This document shows positions 13,522 through 25,000 of a stretch of DNA of 64,000 nucleotides, one piece after another. The stretch is from Saccharum officinarum (taxonomy: Eukaryota > Streptophyta > Magnoliopsida > Poales > Poaceae), in contig CM036223.1 in NCBI GenBank assembly GCA_020631735.1, forward strand, positions 10,950,191 through 11,014,190. Reading direction: 5' to 3'. The position numbers and the translations under genes were made by a program. The stretch's first letter is position 1. Every line of letters starts with the position of its first letter. The notes below the pieces were generated by a model that was given only the letters and a program-made list of their open reading frames with translations, did no database searches and was not told the origin of the DNA.

Positions 13522-14619
13522 TTTTTTAAACCTAAAATACAGCAGAGGAGGCCCCCACTGTAAAAAATTTTATTTAAAGTAAAACGAAGCCCAACAACAG
13601 TTCGACAAACAACAAGGATAAAAATTGTACAAGAGCAGAAGGAAAGAAGGGGTTTCCGAGGTGGACTAGAGAAAAACGACAACCCCACAACAAAACTAGA
13701 CTAGGGCTGCTAAAAGGGATGAGAAAATTGCTCTTTTAGAGTCAAAGAGTCTAAGAGCCTGTAGATTAGCTTCATCCAGAAAACTTTGCTTCCAGGAGCT
13801 AAAGGAAGGGTGACCACGTTCGAAGATGAAATTGTTCCTCTGCTTCCAGATTTGCCAAACTCCAGTGATGAAGATCTCCATGAAGAAAGGGCTCTGAAAT
13901 TACTGCTTAGCTTGAATCACCATCTGAAAGAAGTCCATGGCGAAATTCCAATGGATGCCAAGGTACTGCCAACAAGCTTGGCTAAAAGGACAGCTGAAGA
14001 AGAGGTGAAAGGCAGTTTCCTCCAAGTTGTTGCTGCAAAGAATGCATTTGTAGTTATTTCCTTCTAGCTTGTGCTTTTTTCTTTTGAGGATGTTCCTTGT
14101 GTTGAGCCTATCCATTAAAAGAAGCCAGGAGAAGACCCTGAGCTTATTGGAACATCTAGAATCCCAAACCCAGATGAATGGAGCAGAAGGTTGGACGTTC
14201 TTGTAAGGGAGATTGTAGAACTTTGAGGAAGAGTAAGTCTTGTTTCCCCAAATGTATTGCCAAGAATCTTTTGTATTGTGATGAACTTGAATTGTTTGAA
14301 TATAATCTTGAAGGTTTTGAAACTCTTGGTATGCTTGTTTTGAGATAGGGAGATGAAATTGGGTCTCCAGGGAGTTATTTGACAGAAATTGTGCAACTGT
14401 GATATTCTTATTCTTTGCATAGGAGAATAGTCTTGGGTATTTAGTTTGTAGGATGTTGTCATTCCAGAGATCAGACCAAAAGAGGACAGTAGAGCCATCT
14501 CCAATTTTACATTCAGCAATTCCTCTGAATAAATCACAAAGTTTTAGGATATCCCTCCACCAAAAGAAGCCTCTATCATTTGTTGCATGAGAAACTTGAC
14601 CATTGGGGTAATGGGCATT
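13522..14619 (-). mobile_element. 5'-truncated LINE with 15-bp target-site duplication
   Basis: An L1-type LINE 3' fragment of 1.1 kb on the minus strand, flanked by perfect duplications of CCAAAAGCATAACTT at 13507-13521 and 14620-14634. Poly-A (T on the plus strand) abuts the 13521 side. The frame from 14619 reads FFWWRDILKLCDLFRGIA, then the zf-RVT region with CILCSNN...FHLFFSCPF. It meets an in-frame TAA at 13900-13902 and then reads on (GVWQIWKQRNNFIFERG) to 13696. The ATG upstream of 14619 is host sequence, so this is not a gene. The mirror copy at 50399-51497 has a second nonsense codon. Confidence 0.9.
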
Positions 14620-14634
14620 CCAAAAGCATAACTT

Positions 14635-15509
14635 CATGCCTTCGCCACAGTTTCTTGCCCCCCCCCCCCCTTCTCTCAACTTTCGTCATGGATCCACCCT
14701 GGCTTTAGCCACTAGCTAGTTGTCTAGTCCTTGGTTTTGGGCACTTATCAACGGTGGAGGGCACAACCAGGGGTGGATCCATGCCTTAGAAATACCTTTG
14801 GATGTACTCCTTTCTTTTTCATTCTGTTATGTGCCATTTCTATTTTCTTTTTTTTCATTTCTCTTGGTAAGGTTTTGATTACCTGTAAATAGTAGTTTAA
14901 TATAGAACCATTACAGGTGAAAATTTTACAGATTCTGAATAATGCTTTTGACATGAGGCTTATATTGGAGCTCTTCAATTCTCAGTTCTACTACCATGTT
15001 ATGTGCGCACACTATTTCATATTTGAACTCTCTTTATTCAGTTCTGGGCATCATCTGGTAGCATGTATGCTTGGATGATTTTCAAGCTGGCCGCATCTTT
15101 CCTTCACTTTTTACTCTCTCTATTGAGATTCCCTAGAAGGTAGTAAGTATTCTTATCTAGCTAATAAAACTTATGTCGAAGTTTTCTGATCTCTTCAATT
15201 GTTTGTCATTCATTTCGAATGTAGGAGGCAAGAAGGCACAAACAAATCATACTACTGGGTGACAGACAAGGACTCATCAAGTGTATTATTCCCGATGGGG
15301 GAAACAAGTGTAGGGAGGCCGATGTTATATTTGTTAGAGCAAGTCTATTATTCGTTGTATCGGTTTCTTGTTGAGCTTGACAATTTAAACTGTGGCGATA
15401 AGAAGATCAAATTAATCCAACTTAATCAACTTAAACTATGGCGATAAGAAGAGCAAGTCTATTATTTGTTAGAGCAAGTCTATTATTTGTTGTATCGGTT
15501 TCTCCACAT
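14635..15509. other. Spacer with short inverted and direct repeats
   Basis: Contains a C homopolymer (about 14657-14669), an inverted pair ATGGATCCACCCTGG/CCAGGGGTGGATCCAT (about 14687-14701 and 14766-14781), and imperfect direct repeats of GAGCAAGTCTATTATT with TTGTATCGGTTTCT at 15330-15505. No gene seen. Confidence 0.4.
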
Positions 15510-16407
15510 GTGTACACATGTCCTGGTTTGTAAGCATCGTACGTGGCAACATGCATGATATCTTCTGAAATTTTTATCATAGCCTCCACATATGATATCA
15601 CGACATCTCAACAAGTTTTATGATTTTCGGACTTCGTTTGCTTTTTATAAAATTTAAAAACACTTCGCATGCAAGTTCGCGGTTATGTTTCGTAAACAAT
15701 ATGTCCGAAATTTCAAGTCTGTTCCTGGATACGGCCTCACACTACAGTCAATAACATAACTATCATTTTTTGAATCATTAAATTTCATTATTCGTACCAC
15801 GTGCAGTTCAAATTTGTATTTTTTGAAAAATTCAAGTAAATGAAATAAAGTAACTAAATATATCAAAAAGTAACAAAAAAGTCCCAAATTGTCACATGGA
15901 GTTCCTGGTATTGTAGCAGGGCTGCCAAAAAAAATCTGGGGGCCAAAACAAAAAAAGAAAACTTTGCCGAATGCCAAACTAGGACGTCTTTGCCGAGTGC
16001 CCACAGACGGCACTCGGCAAAGAGGACTTTTTTATTTTTTTATTTTTCGTCCTTTGCCGAGCGTCGTCCAAGGAGCACTCGGCAAAAATATTTTTTTAAA
16101 AAAATTTGAATCTTTACCGAGTGCCATGTCAGGGGCACTCGGCGAAGTATTTTTTTCAAAAAAAACTTTGCCAAGTGCCTAACAGCTGGCACTCGGCAAA
16201 AGGTGACGTGGGCCGAACACCGTTACGTGGGGCAGTCTATGCCGAGTGTCAGGCTTTGCCGAGAGCCAGACACTCGGCAAAGAAGTCCTTTGCCGAGTGC
16301 TCTTCTTTGCTAAGTGCTTTTCTGTACCAAGTGTGGCACTCGGCAAAAAAGGGCTTTGCCGAGTGCCCAATTTTTTTCACTCGGCAAAGGCGCCGTGTCC
16401 GGTAGTG
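15510..16407 (-). mobile_element. CACTA transposon terminal fragment (CACTACCGGACACGG type)
   Basis: The terminus CACTACCGGACACGGCGCC is read on the minus strand ending at 16407 (TAGTG at 16403-16407). Some 400 bp of subterminal repeats, TTTGCCGAGTGC and its complement, follow. The inner part to about 15520 matches one arm of the inverted repeat inside the 34481-39952 CACTA element, but the terminal repeats differ. I found no opposite terminus, so it is truncated or a one-ended remnant. No transposase coding is visible. Confidence 0.8.
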
Positions 16408-17056
16408 TTATAGTAAACAGTGATTTTGTTGTTAAGCTCAAATATCTAGGTTGGCACTGATGTTGACCATCCAAGACCTCACTTCAAGCTCTAGTGCACC
16501 ACCATGATCTTGAGTGAAGTTATGCAGGATTTTAAATGACTTTTTTTGCCTTTGTAGCGATCAAGAGTGCAGTGCAAATGTTATGAACCACGTCTGTGAT
16601 TTTTTTCCTGATTCCTCTCTAATCAAGATTACAGTCGCTACTTTGGTGCACTACACCGTGAGTGTACTTTTGTGCGGTCGTTGGTCATAACTATGCCGTT
16701 TGTGTATGTTAGATGGAGTGACTTCTTCCAAAAGCCTATACATTGGGAAATAGAATTCATTCTTGTCTTTTGCATCTTGTGAATCAATTGCTCTCAAAGT
16801 TATGATCACTCATTCACTTGTACATGTTTTGCAACCCACAGTCCGGTGCTATTCTCAGTTTCTCATTTTTTTGAAATCGGAACCGTGGTTTGTCTAGGAG
16901 AAATTTCTCATGCAAAGACTTGCATGGCGCCATCACTTACATGTCAAGGTTGCATGGCTCCATCATTTAATTTCGTTTATTAAAAATGATTAAGAGTTCG
17001 TACAACTGATGACATATCTCTTCTCATGAACGACTGCTTGCTATATAGTAGATCGA
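16408..17056. other. Spacer 3' of PGIP-like gene 1
   Basis: No gene or repeat recognised. It includes the presumed 3' UTR of the minus-strand LRR gene. Confidence 0.35.
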
Positions 17057-18075
17057 TCACTTGTTGCATGTCGGCAGCGGAGGTCCACACAAGCACTTGT
17101 TGTGCTGGTAGTTGTAGGCATCGAACCTCGCCATGTTGCCGCCGCTGGGCACGCCGCCGCAGAGCCGGTTGTAGCTGACGTTGAAGAACTGCAGGTTGGT
17201 CAGGTTCGCCACCTGCGCCGGGATGCCGCCGTAGATGGCGTTGTGGCTCACGTCCACGAAGTAGAGCTGCTCCGGCAGCTCCACGCCGGAGAGGTTGAAG
17301 CTCAGCGCGTTGCGCGACAGGTCCAGGTACTGCAGCTCCTTTCCTCTGCCGAACAGGGCCGACGCGCCGCCGCCGGTGAGTGCGTTACGCGACAGGTCGA
17401 GGTGCGCGAAGTTAACGGCGGCGAACTCGGCGGGGATGCCGCCGGACAGGTTGTTGTGCGACAGCACGAGGTAGGCCTGGTCGGGGACCTGCTGAGGAGC
17501 AGCGGAGGGATGGCACCGGTGAGGCGGTTGCGGCTGAGGTCGATCCCGGAGAGGTACGGGAGGGCGGCGAGCGACGCGGGTATGGCGCCCGTGAGGGAGT
17601 TGAATGGCAGCTCGAGCAAGGTGAGCGCGGTGAGCTTGCCCAGGAACGACGGCACGGGCCGGAGACGCCGGTGTAGGAGATGATGAGCATGGAGAGGTTG
17701 GAGAGCTTGGCGATGGCGGGCGGGATGGGGCCGGAGATGCACGGGAGGTGGTGCAGCATGAGGTTCCGGAGGTGGGCGAGGCCGGCGATGGCGTCGGGGA
17801 TGATGCCGGTGAGGTTGGCGTCCTGGAAGATGGAGAGGCCGACGACGCGGCCGGTGAAGGGATCGCAGTCGACGCGTACCAGTCGCAGCACGAGGAGTCG
17901 GGCGTCCAGGACGCGAAGTGGTAGGGGTGCCGAACGCCGCGTTGATGGCCAGCAGCGCTTTCTTGTCGTCGGAATGGCAGCGGTCCTTGCTTGAGGAGGC
18001 AGCGGCGGCCGAAGCCGCAGCAAGGAGGAGGAGGAGGACGAGGGGAGTGCGCTTCGCCGTCGTCGTCGTCTTCAT
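17057..18075 (-). pseudogene. PGIP-like leucine-rich-repeat protein gene 1 (this copy frameshifted)
   Basis: Single-exon gene for a secreted polygalacturonase-inhibitor-like LRR protein, described fully at its intact copy (46937-47962, 341 residues). This copy starts [10 protein letters not shown] at 18075. It loses frame at four places (near 17927, 17877, 17655 and 17490), each by one missing base in a C or G run, compared with the intact copy. The C-terminal third, including the [12 protein letters not shown] and [10 protein letters not shown] motifs, is in frame to the stop at 17057. The pattern suggests consensus sequencing errors in contig 1 rather than a dead allele; read mapping is needed to decide. 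Confidence 0.82.
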
Positions 18076-18440
18076 CTTGACGTGCACGGGGTCGCTGCAG
18101 CCCGCAGCTGGCTATGGATATATATATATTCCCTGCTGGGCTAGCTTTGCCAAGCAATGCAACAGAGACTTTCTTGCAAGTGCCAAACTGCCAACTCATG
18201 GATGAGCGCCGACAATATGATAGCCGCCGCCGCGTCTGCCACTTTGGCAGGAGCAGGACAGGCCACTCATGGAAGCGAAAGGATAGATGGATGGTCAAAT
18301 ATCTCAAGCTACACTCTGACTTGGATAAGACTATGAGCGGCATGCAGTGTGGATCACTGTGGTCTGTGGAGTGGAGAATTTTTTTCTAGAGTGGAGATTG
18401 TGAATCCCTTTCATCCTCATCCACTCATACACAGACCTCG
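18076..18440 (-). promoter_or_regulatory. Upstream region of PGIP-like gene 1
   Basis: A TATATATATA tract lies at about 18117-18130, about 45-55 bp upstream of the ATG on the minus strand, in the position of a TATA box with a short leader. The same arrangement is in the mirror copy at about 46880-46892. Confidence 0.5.
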
Positions 18441-18734
18441 TCCATGTCACACACTCGCTCTACCCTGCCCTCCTCTCCTACCCTCCGCACCCTCCACCCC
18501 CCCCGGCGCTCGCAGGACGGACTCCACTCGCCCGCGCCACCCCTACTCGCGGGATAGACTCCGCCTACTCCACTCGCCATCCGGACGCGCTCCTCCCGCG
18601 GCGGCCGCGCTCCATCCGCCTGCCACGGCCACTGCTGAGGTCCATGCCACCGACAACCTCCGTGCACTCCGTGGCATTGAGCTCCGCACCGGTGTCAAGC
18701 TCCATTGGTCCAAGCAGCAAGGTGACACATTGCA

Positions 18735-18905
18735 CTGAAAGCGTATGTTGCAAGAGTATGTTTCAACTGTTTCAGTTGTTTCATAGGTATGTTGCAAATG
18801 TTTTGTATAGATGTTGCAAAAGTAGATCGGGATGTTGCAATATGTTGCAATGGTTGTACACTTATGTTGCAAACGTCTGTCCCCCAATGTTTCATCTATT
18901 TTTTC
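18735..18905 (-). repeat. TTGCAACAT-rich dispersed repeat, cut by gap
   Basis: Short imperfect units built on TTGCAACAT and GAAACA, matching 46105-46275 in reverse complement. The contig ends inside it, and this repetitive DNA may be why assembly stopped. Confidence 0.7.
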
Positions 18906-19005
18906 NNNNNNNNNNNNNNNNNNNNNNNNNNNNNNNNNNNNNNNNNNNNNNNNNNNNNNNNNNNNNNNNNNNNNNNNNNNNNNNNNNNNNNNNNNNNNNN
19001 NNNNN
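18906..19005. other. Scaffold gap, 100 N
   Basis: Exactly 100 N, the conventional length for a gap of unknown size. It joins contigs whose ends are unrelated. Confidence 0.98.
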
Positions 19006-22000
19006 CAACTTGGATTTTTGTTGTTTTTTGACTTGCGTTTCGAGGATGCTGTAAATCATTTCTTGTTATCGGAGACTATGCAGCCATCAGAAGTATTCCC
19101 ATTCATTATGCGGGGATCCTAACCGTTGGTCAGATCTGGTATGCTACATTGCCACTTCGTAGTTGGGATACTGTATATGAGATAACTGATTTAGTTCCTT
19201 CTAAATTAAATTGTGTACATCACAAGTTGTGTTCCACAAGCACTTTTCTTATCAAGTTGTCTTAACCTATATTTTTGCATGCTGAACATTCACTCTTAAT
19301 GTTTACATTGAGCTCTTAAAATGATCCAATAAATCTGAATCAATTATTAAAATCTCTAGATGAACCAGCTTGACCCTATTTTGGCACAATAGTCATAGAT
19401 AAGAACTTGTTGAGCCTTACCGAGTTAGAGTATTTATGATTCCTCAACTCATTCTTTCAGTTTATAATGAGTTTTCAGTTTTTCCTTCATGGCTCTTTTG
19501 GCGCTTAATAACACTGATTATTATTGTACCTTATGTCTGTACCTACTTATTATAAGCTACGGAGAAACCAAAACCAAACAATCTTTCATACGTTTAGCTA
19601 GTTGTTTCTAATGGTAACCATTACAATTATATCCATTAGGTGCCAAGAAAGCGGTATTGGGGTTTGCATCCACCCCTAAGCCCCTTGAAGAAGTTATTGA
19701 TGATGGTCTGGTAGCAGTTCAACAGGCATTGTTTCTGAAAAAGGCAGGTGTGGATACAGTTGTGGATGAAGATTTCCTTTCAAATCCACCAAGTAGAGCT
19801 GATCTTTTGGAACTAGCAATCAGAAATATTATCAGGTATGGTACATGCATGGGTTATATTCATTGTGAATCACTGGGAAGCCACGTCTGTCCTCAACTAT
19901 CTTGATGCTGAATGAATCTAGGTACCTTTGTGCATCGCGGATGAAGAATTTATCTTCTCCAGAGATGGAAGGAGTTGATACTCTTCTGATGTATCTTTAT
20001 AGAGCACTTCATCTTGTTGATGACATGGAGAAGCTTGCATCATCTCAGAATAGCTGTATCGTGGTATGTACATGCCCTTTAGACATCTAAATCCGTTGTG
20101 CTTTTGTATGTTGATGAAGTATTGAATTGACACAGCACAATGGCCCCATCCTAATGTTTTCATCACATTTGAATGAACACTAAGAAAGCTGCTTGATGCA
20201 TGGTGCAGGATGAACTAGAATCCCTTTTGGATGACTCTGGACATTTACGGACACTTGCTTTCTTGTATGGCAGTAAAGGGATGTGCTCCAAAGCTCTTTC
20301 TATATGGCGTATACTGGCAAGGAATTATAGCACAGGTTTGTGGAAGGATCTGTCTGAGAATGGTTCTTGTGGAACTTTGGTTGGCAAAAGGTCTGGCGAG
20401 GAAATTGCCGCTATAGAAGCAGCCAAGATCCTCAAAGAATTGTCTGATGAGGACCTTGTTCTGGAACATCTTGGATGGGTATGCATCTCAGGTTAAGAAC
20501 TTGTTTATCTTATAACAAGTGTTTTATTACTGCATTTATTTGCAGGTGGCAGACATTGATCAAGATCTAGCGATTGCAGTTTTAACATCTGAGACGAGGG
20601 AAAATCAACTCTCACCAGGTAATTGATATATTCTGGATAGACCAATGTGATGGATAAGTCTCTGTGGCTGGTGGTTGTAGGGCTGCTGCACACTGCAGCA
20701 CATGATCTTTGTGTCCAGCATCTTTTGAGTACTTTTAGGACAGCAGTTAGCATCTAGGACGGCATCTAGGACAACATCTGCTTTTAGGACAGCAGTTGGC
20801 ATCTAGGACAACATCTTAGACTAAGTAGTTAGCATCTAGACTAGCATCTTAGACTAGCATCTTGGCATATGCTTGGCTGGCTAGCAGCCTATAAATATGT
20901 ATCCCCAACCCCTCAGGTTGGCATGACATTGTATGAGTTTGTGTAAGAAATAAACCAGAAAATTGCCCCAACTCCTAGTGTCATCCTCTCTCGATGAGAG
21001 TAAGGATTCAGCTACTACCAAGAGTGCGAATCCAGCGACTAACAAGTGGTATCAAAGCCGTACTATCCTGTAGCCAGAGCATCTCCTGCTCTTCTCCTTC
21101 CCCGGCCTCGCAGCAGCCCCAACCGCAGCCGGTAGCAGCAGCAGCTCCGGCTGCCCCTACTCTCCACACAGCAGCCCCCTCGATAGCGCGCCATGTCCGC
21201 AGACCAGTCTCAGGGCTCGGTCGCCTCGAGCACGCGGCGTCGGCAGGAGGCCGACCTCGCCGCGGCAGAGAAAAGCGAGCGAGCGGCAGCAGACGCCGCT
21301 GCAGCAGCGGCAAGGACATCGAGGCTGGCAGCAGCGGAGCTAGCAGCAGCTAGAGCGGAGGTGGAAGCAGCGGCGGCGGCGGATGCAGCGCGTGCAGCAG
21401 CAGCGGAGGTCGAGGTTCTACGCGGCAGCAACAACAGCTCCATCGCTGCTGATGACAGCGCCGACGCGGACCTCGAGCTGCTGGAGAGGGAGGCATCGCG
21501 AGGGCGAGCGGCGCAGTGGGCAGCCGTGCACGCCCACGAGCGCGGCGGCAGCCCAGACAGGCGCAAACACGCCGTCGGCGCTCCTGAAGGAGGCGCGCAC
21601 GGCGATGGCGCTCCTGGAGGAGGCGCGCATGGCGGCGGCGGACGGGTCGACGGAGAGCGCGGCCTTCACAGGCAGCGCGGCTCTCTCTCCCCGGTTCGGT
21701 ACCGTGGTCACCACGAGTACCAGGCTGTCGTCAGGGACGTCGGCCCCGGCGGCGGGTGGCCTACCCTCACCAAGACCAAATATGTTGAGTGGGCTGCGGT
21801 GATGAGGGTGAAGCTCCAGGTGCGACATATGTGGGATGCAGTCCGGTACGGCGACGTCGACTACGACCAAGATCGACGGGCGCTGGATGCTCTCATTGCT
21901 GCAGTCCCGTCCGAGATGCAGTTTTCACTTACCAGCAAGCGGACTGCCAAGGAGGCTTGGGACGCTATCGCTGCAGCACGCATCGGCAGCGACCGCGCCC

Positions 22001-25000
22001 GCAAGTCCACACTGCAGGCACTTTGCAAGGAGTGGGAGAACCTGGCCTTCAAGCCAGGTGAGGACGTTGATGACTTTGCTCTCCGTCTCAACACTCTGTT
22101 GCAGAAGTTGGTGCAGTTCGGCGATGACACCTACGGCGAGGAGAGAGCTGTTGAGAAGCTCTTCCGCTGCGTCCCCGAGAAGTACAAGCAGATGGCTCGC
22201 TCAATCGAGTCTCTGCTGGACCTCTCCACGATGACGATCGAGGAGGCGTTGGGCCGCCTCAAGGTCGTTGACGGCGATGAGCCACAGCGCCTCTCGGGAC
22301 CCGTCACCATTGGCGGGAAGCTTCTCACTCGGGAGCAGTGGGCTGCCGGCCAAGGTGACAGGAAGAAGGGGGAGCCTTCTTCCACGACAGGCGGCCGCAA
22401 GCGTGGCAAGCGTGGCAAGCCGTGCAAAGACGCCCAGGCAGGGGCGCGAGGACGTGCCGAGGGTGATGATCGTGGAGGCGCCCAGGGCGGCGCCGCTGGC
22501 AAGCAAAAGCCAGCACGAGGCGACCCTTGCTACAACTGCGGCAAGCTTGGTCATTGGGCCAAGGATTGTCGACAGCCACGACGCGGCCAGGCTCACGTCG
22601 CGCAGGCGGAAGAGGAGGAGCAGCCGACTCTGTTCATTGCTCATGCGAGCATCGAACTACCTCCAGCGGCACCGGCCGCAACGGCTTTCCTCCACCTTGA
22701 CGAGCCAAAAGCACACGCCCTCCTCGACGACAGCTCCGGCAACGACAAGACCGACGGGTGGTGCCTTGACACCGGCGCCACCCACCACATGACCGGGCGG
22801 TGGGAGTTCTTCACCGAGCTCGACCCAAGCGTTCGAGGCACCGTCAAGTTCGGCGACGCCTCCGCTGTGGAGATCAAGGGCGTCGGCTCTGTCGTCTTCG
22901 TCGCCAAGACTGGCGAGCACAGGCTGCTCACCGGTGTCTACTACATCCCCGCGTTGAGGAACTCCATCATCAGCTTGGGACAGCTGGATGAGAGCGGATC
23001 GCGCGTGGAGATCGAGCACGGGGTGCTGCGCATCTGGGATCATTGACACCGGCTCCTGGTCAAGGTCAACAGGAGCAACCGCCTCTACGTCCTTCACGCA
23101 CAGGTGGCGCAACCTCTTTGTCTTGCAGCCCGCCGCGACGACGACGCTTGGAGGTGGCACGAGCGCTTTGGGCACCTCAACTTTGAGGCCCTGAGGCAGC
23201 TCGGCAGCAAGGAGATGGTGCGGGGCATGCCGCACGTCGACCACGTGGAGCAATTCTACGACACCTGCGTCCTCACCAAGCTGCGGCGGCTCCCTTTCCC
23301 CCGCCAGGCGAGCTTTCGCGCCAAGGAGAAGCTGGAGCTCGTACACGGTGACCTCTGTGGTCCCGTGACACCGGCTACACCTGGAGGCCGGCGCTACTTC
23401 CTCCTCGTCGACGACGTGTCCCGCTACATGTGGGCTGTCCTGCTCGACGCCAAGGCAGCCGCAGCGGACGCCATCAAGCGCCTTCAAGCTGCTGCGGAGG
23501 CGGAGTGCGGCCGCAAGCTTCGGGTCCTACGCACGGACAACGGCGGCGAGTTCACGGCGGCCGAGTTCGCGGCGTACTGCGCCGATGAGGGGATCCACCG
23601 CCACTTCTCCGCGCCGTACACTCCGCAGCAGAACGGCGTCGTCGAGCGCCGCAACCAGACGGTGGTGGCCACTGCCCGTGCCCTCCTCAAGCAGAGAGGG
23701 ATGCCGACGATCTACTGGGGTGAGGCGGTGATGACCGCCGTCCACTTGCTCAACCGCTCCCCCACCAAGGCCCTCGACGACAAGACGCCATACGAGGCCT
23801 GGCACGGGCGCAAGCCCGCGGTGAGCCACCTTCGCGTCTTCGGCTGCCTGGCCTTCGTCAAGGAGCTCATCCACGTCGGCAAGCTCGACGACCGGAGCAC
23901 GCCAGGGGTCTTCATCGGCTACGCGGAGGGCGCCAAGGCCTACCGCGTCCTCGACCCTGCGACACGGCGCGTGCGCATCACGCGTGACGTCGCGTTCGAC
24001 GAGGGGCGAAGCTGGACGTGGGGCAAGATGGTGGATGACGGCTCGACTCCGACGACCAGCGATTTCGTCGTCGACTACGTCCACTTCAAGGAGGCGGGGG
24101 GAGCTAGCAGCTCGTCCTCACCGAGCTCGCCTACCCCACCACCTCGCTCGCCACCACCTCCGGCGAGTCTTTCACCACCGCCACCACCAGCTCCGGCAAG
24201 TCCACAGGCTCCGGCGAGTCCACCACCAGCACCGCCGGCCACGCCTCGCTCTTCTACACCGGACCCTACCTCTTCAGGCTCGGCACCGGCAGCTTCGGCC
24301 CACGACGAGCAGCGCACAGTGGAGTTCGCAACTCCGCTGTCCAACGACGAGGATCGCATCGACGCCTACCACGGCGGCGAGCCTCTGCGCTACCGTACCG
24401 TGGACAACCTCCTCGGCGAGCAGCCGGTCCCTGGACTGGCACAACACGACTTTGAGGCGGAGCTGCACCTCGCACAGGACGATGGCGAGCCTCGTTCCTT
24501 CGCCGAGGCGGAGAGGGACGCGGCATGGCGTGCCGCGATGCAGATGGAGATGGACGCCGTCGAGCGGAACAAGACGTGGGAGCTGGCCGATCTTCCAGCC
24601 GGCCACCACGCCATCTCTCTCAAGTGGGTCTTCAAGCTCAAGAAGGACGAGACCGGAGAGGTGATCAAGCACAAGGCGCGTCTGGTGGCGCGCGGTTTCG
24701 TCCAGCAAGAAGGAATCAACTTCGACGACGCCTTCGCGCCCGTTGCACGGATGGAGTCCGTGCGACTCCTTGCGCTAGCTGCCCAGGAGGGCTGGCGTGT
24801 CCATCACATGGATGTCAAGTCGGCGTTCCTTAATGGGGACTTGAAGGAGGAGGTCTACGTGCATCAGCCGCCGGGATTTGCGATTCCCGGCAAGGAGGGC
24901 AAGGTGCTTCGCCTGCGCAAGGCCCTCTATGGCTTGCGACAGGCACCGAGGGCGTGGATGCCAAGCTGGATTCCACGCTGAAGGGGATGGGCTTCGAGCA

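Noticed and set aside
14620..14679. Extra N-terminal residues on the LINE reading frame
   Set aside because: They lie outside the target-site duplication and so are host sequence read by chance.
14711..16407. CACTA at 14711 as the second terminus of the 16407 CACTA element
   Set aside because: The following bases (GCTAGTTG) do not match the CACTACCGGACACGG terminal repeat.
18644..18900. Cys/Val-rich small protein from the TTGCAACAT repeats (also 45638-46658)
   Set aside because: The frames come from the short repeat units and change between copies.
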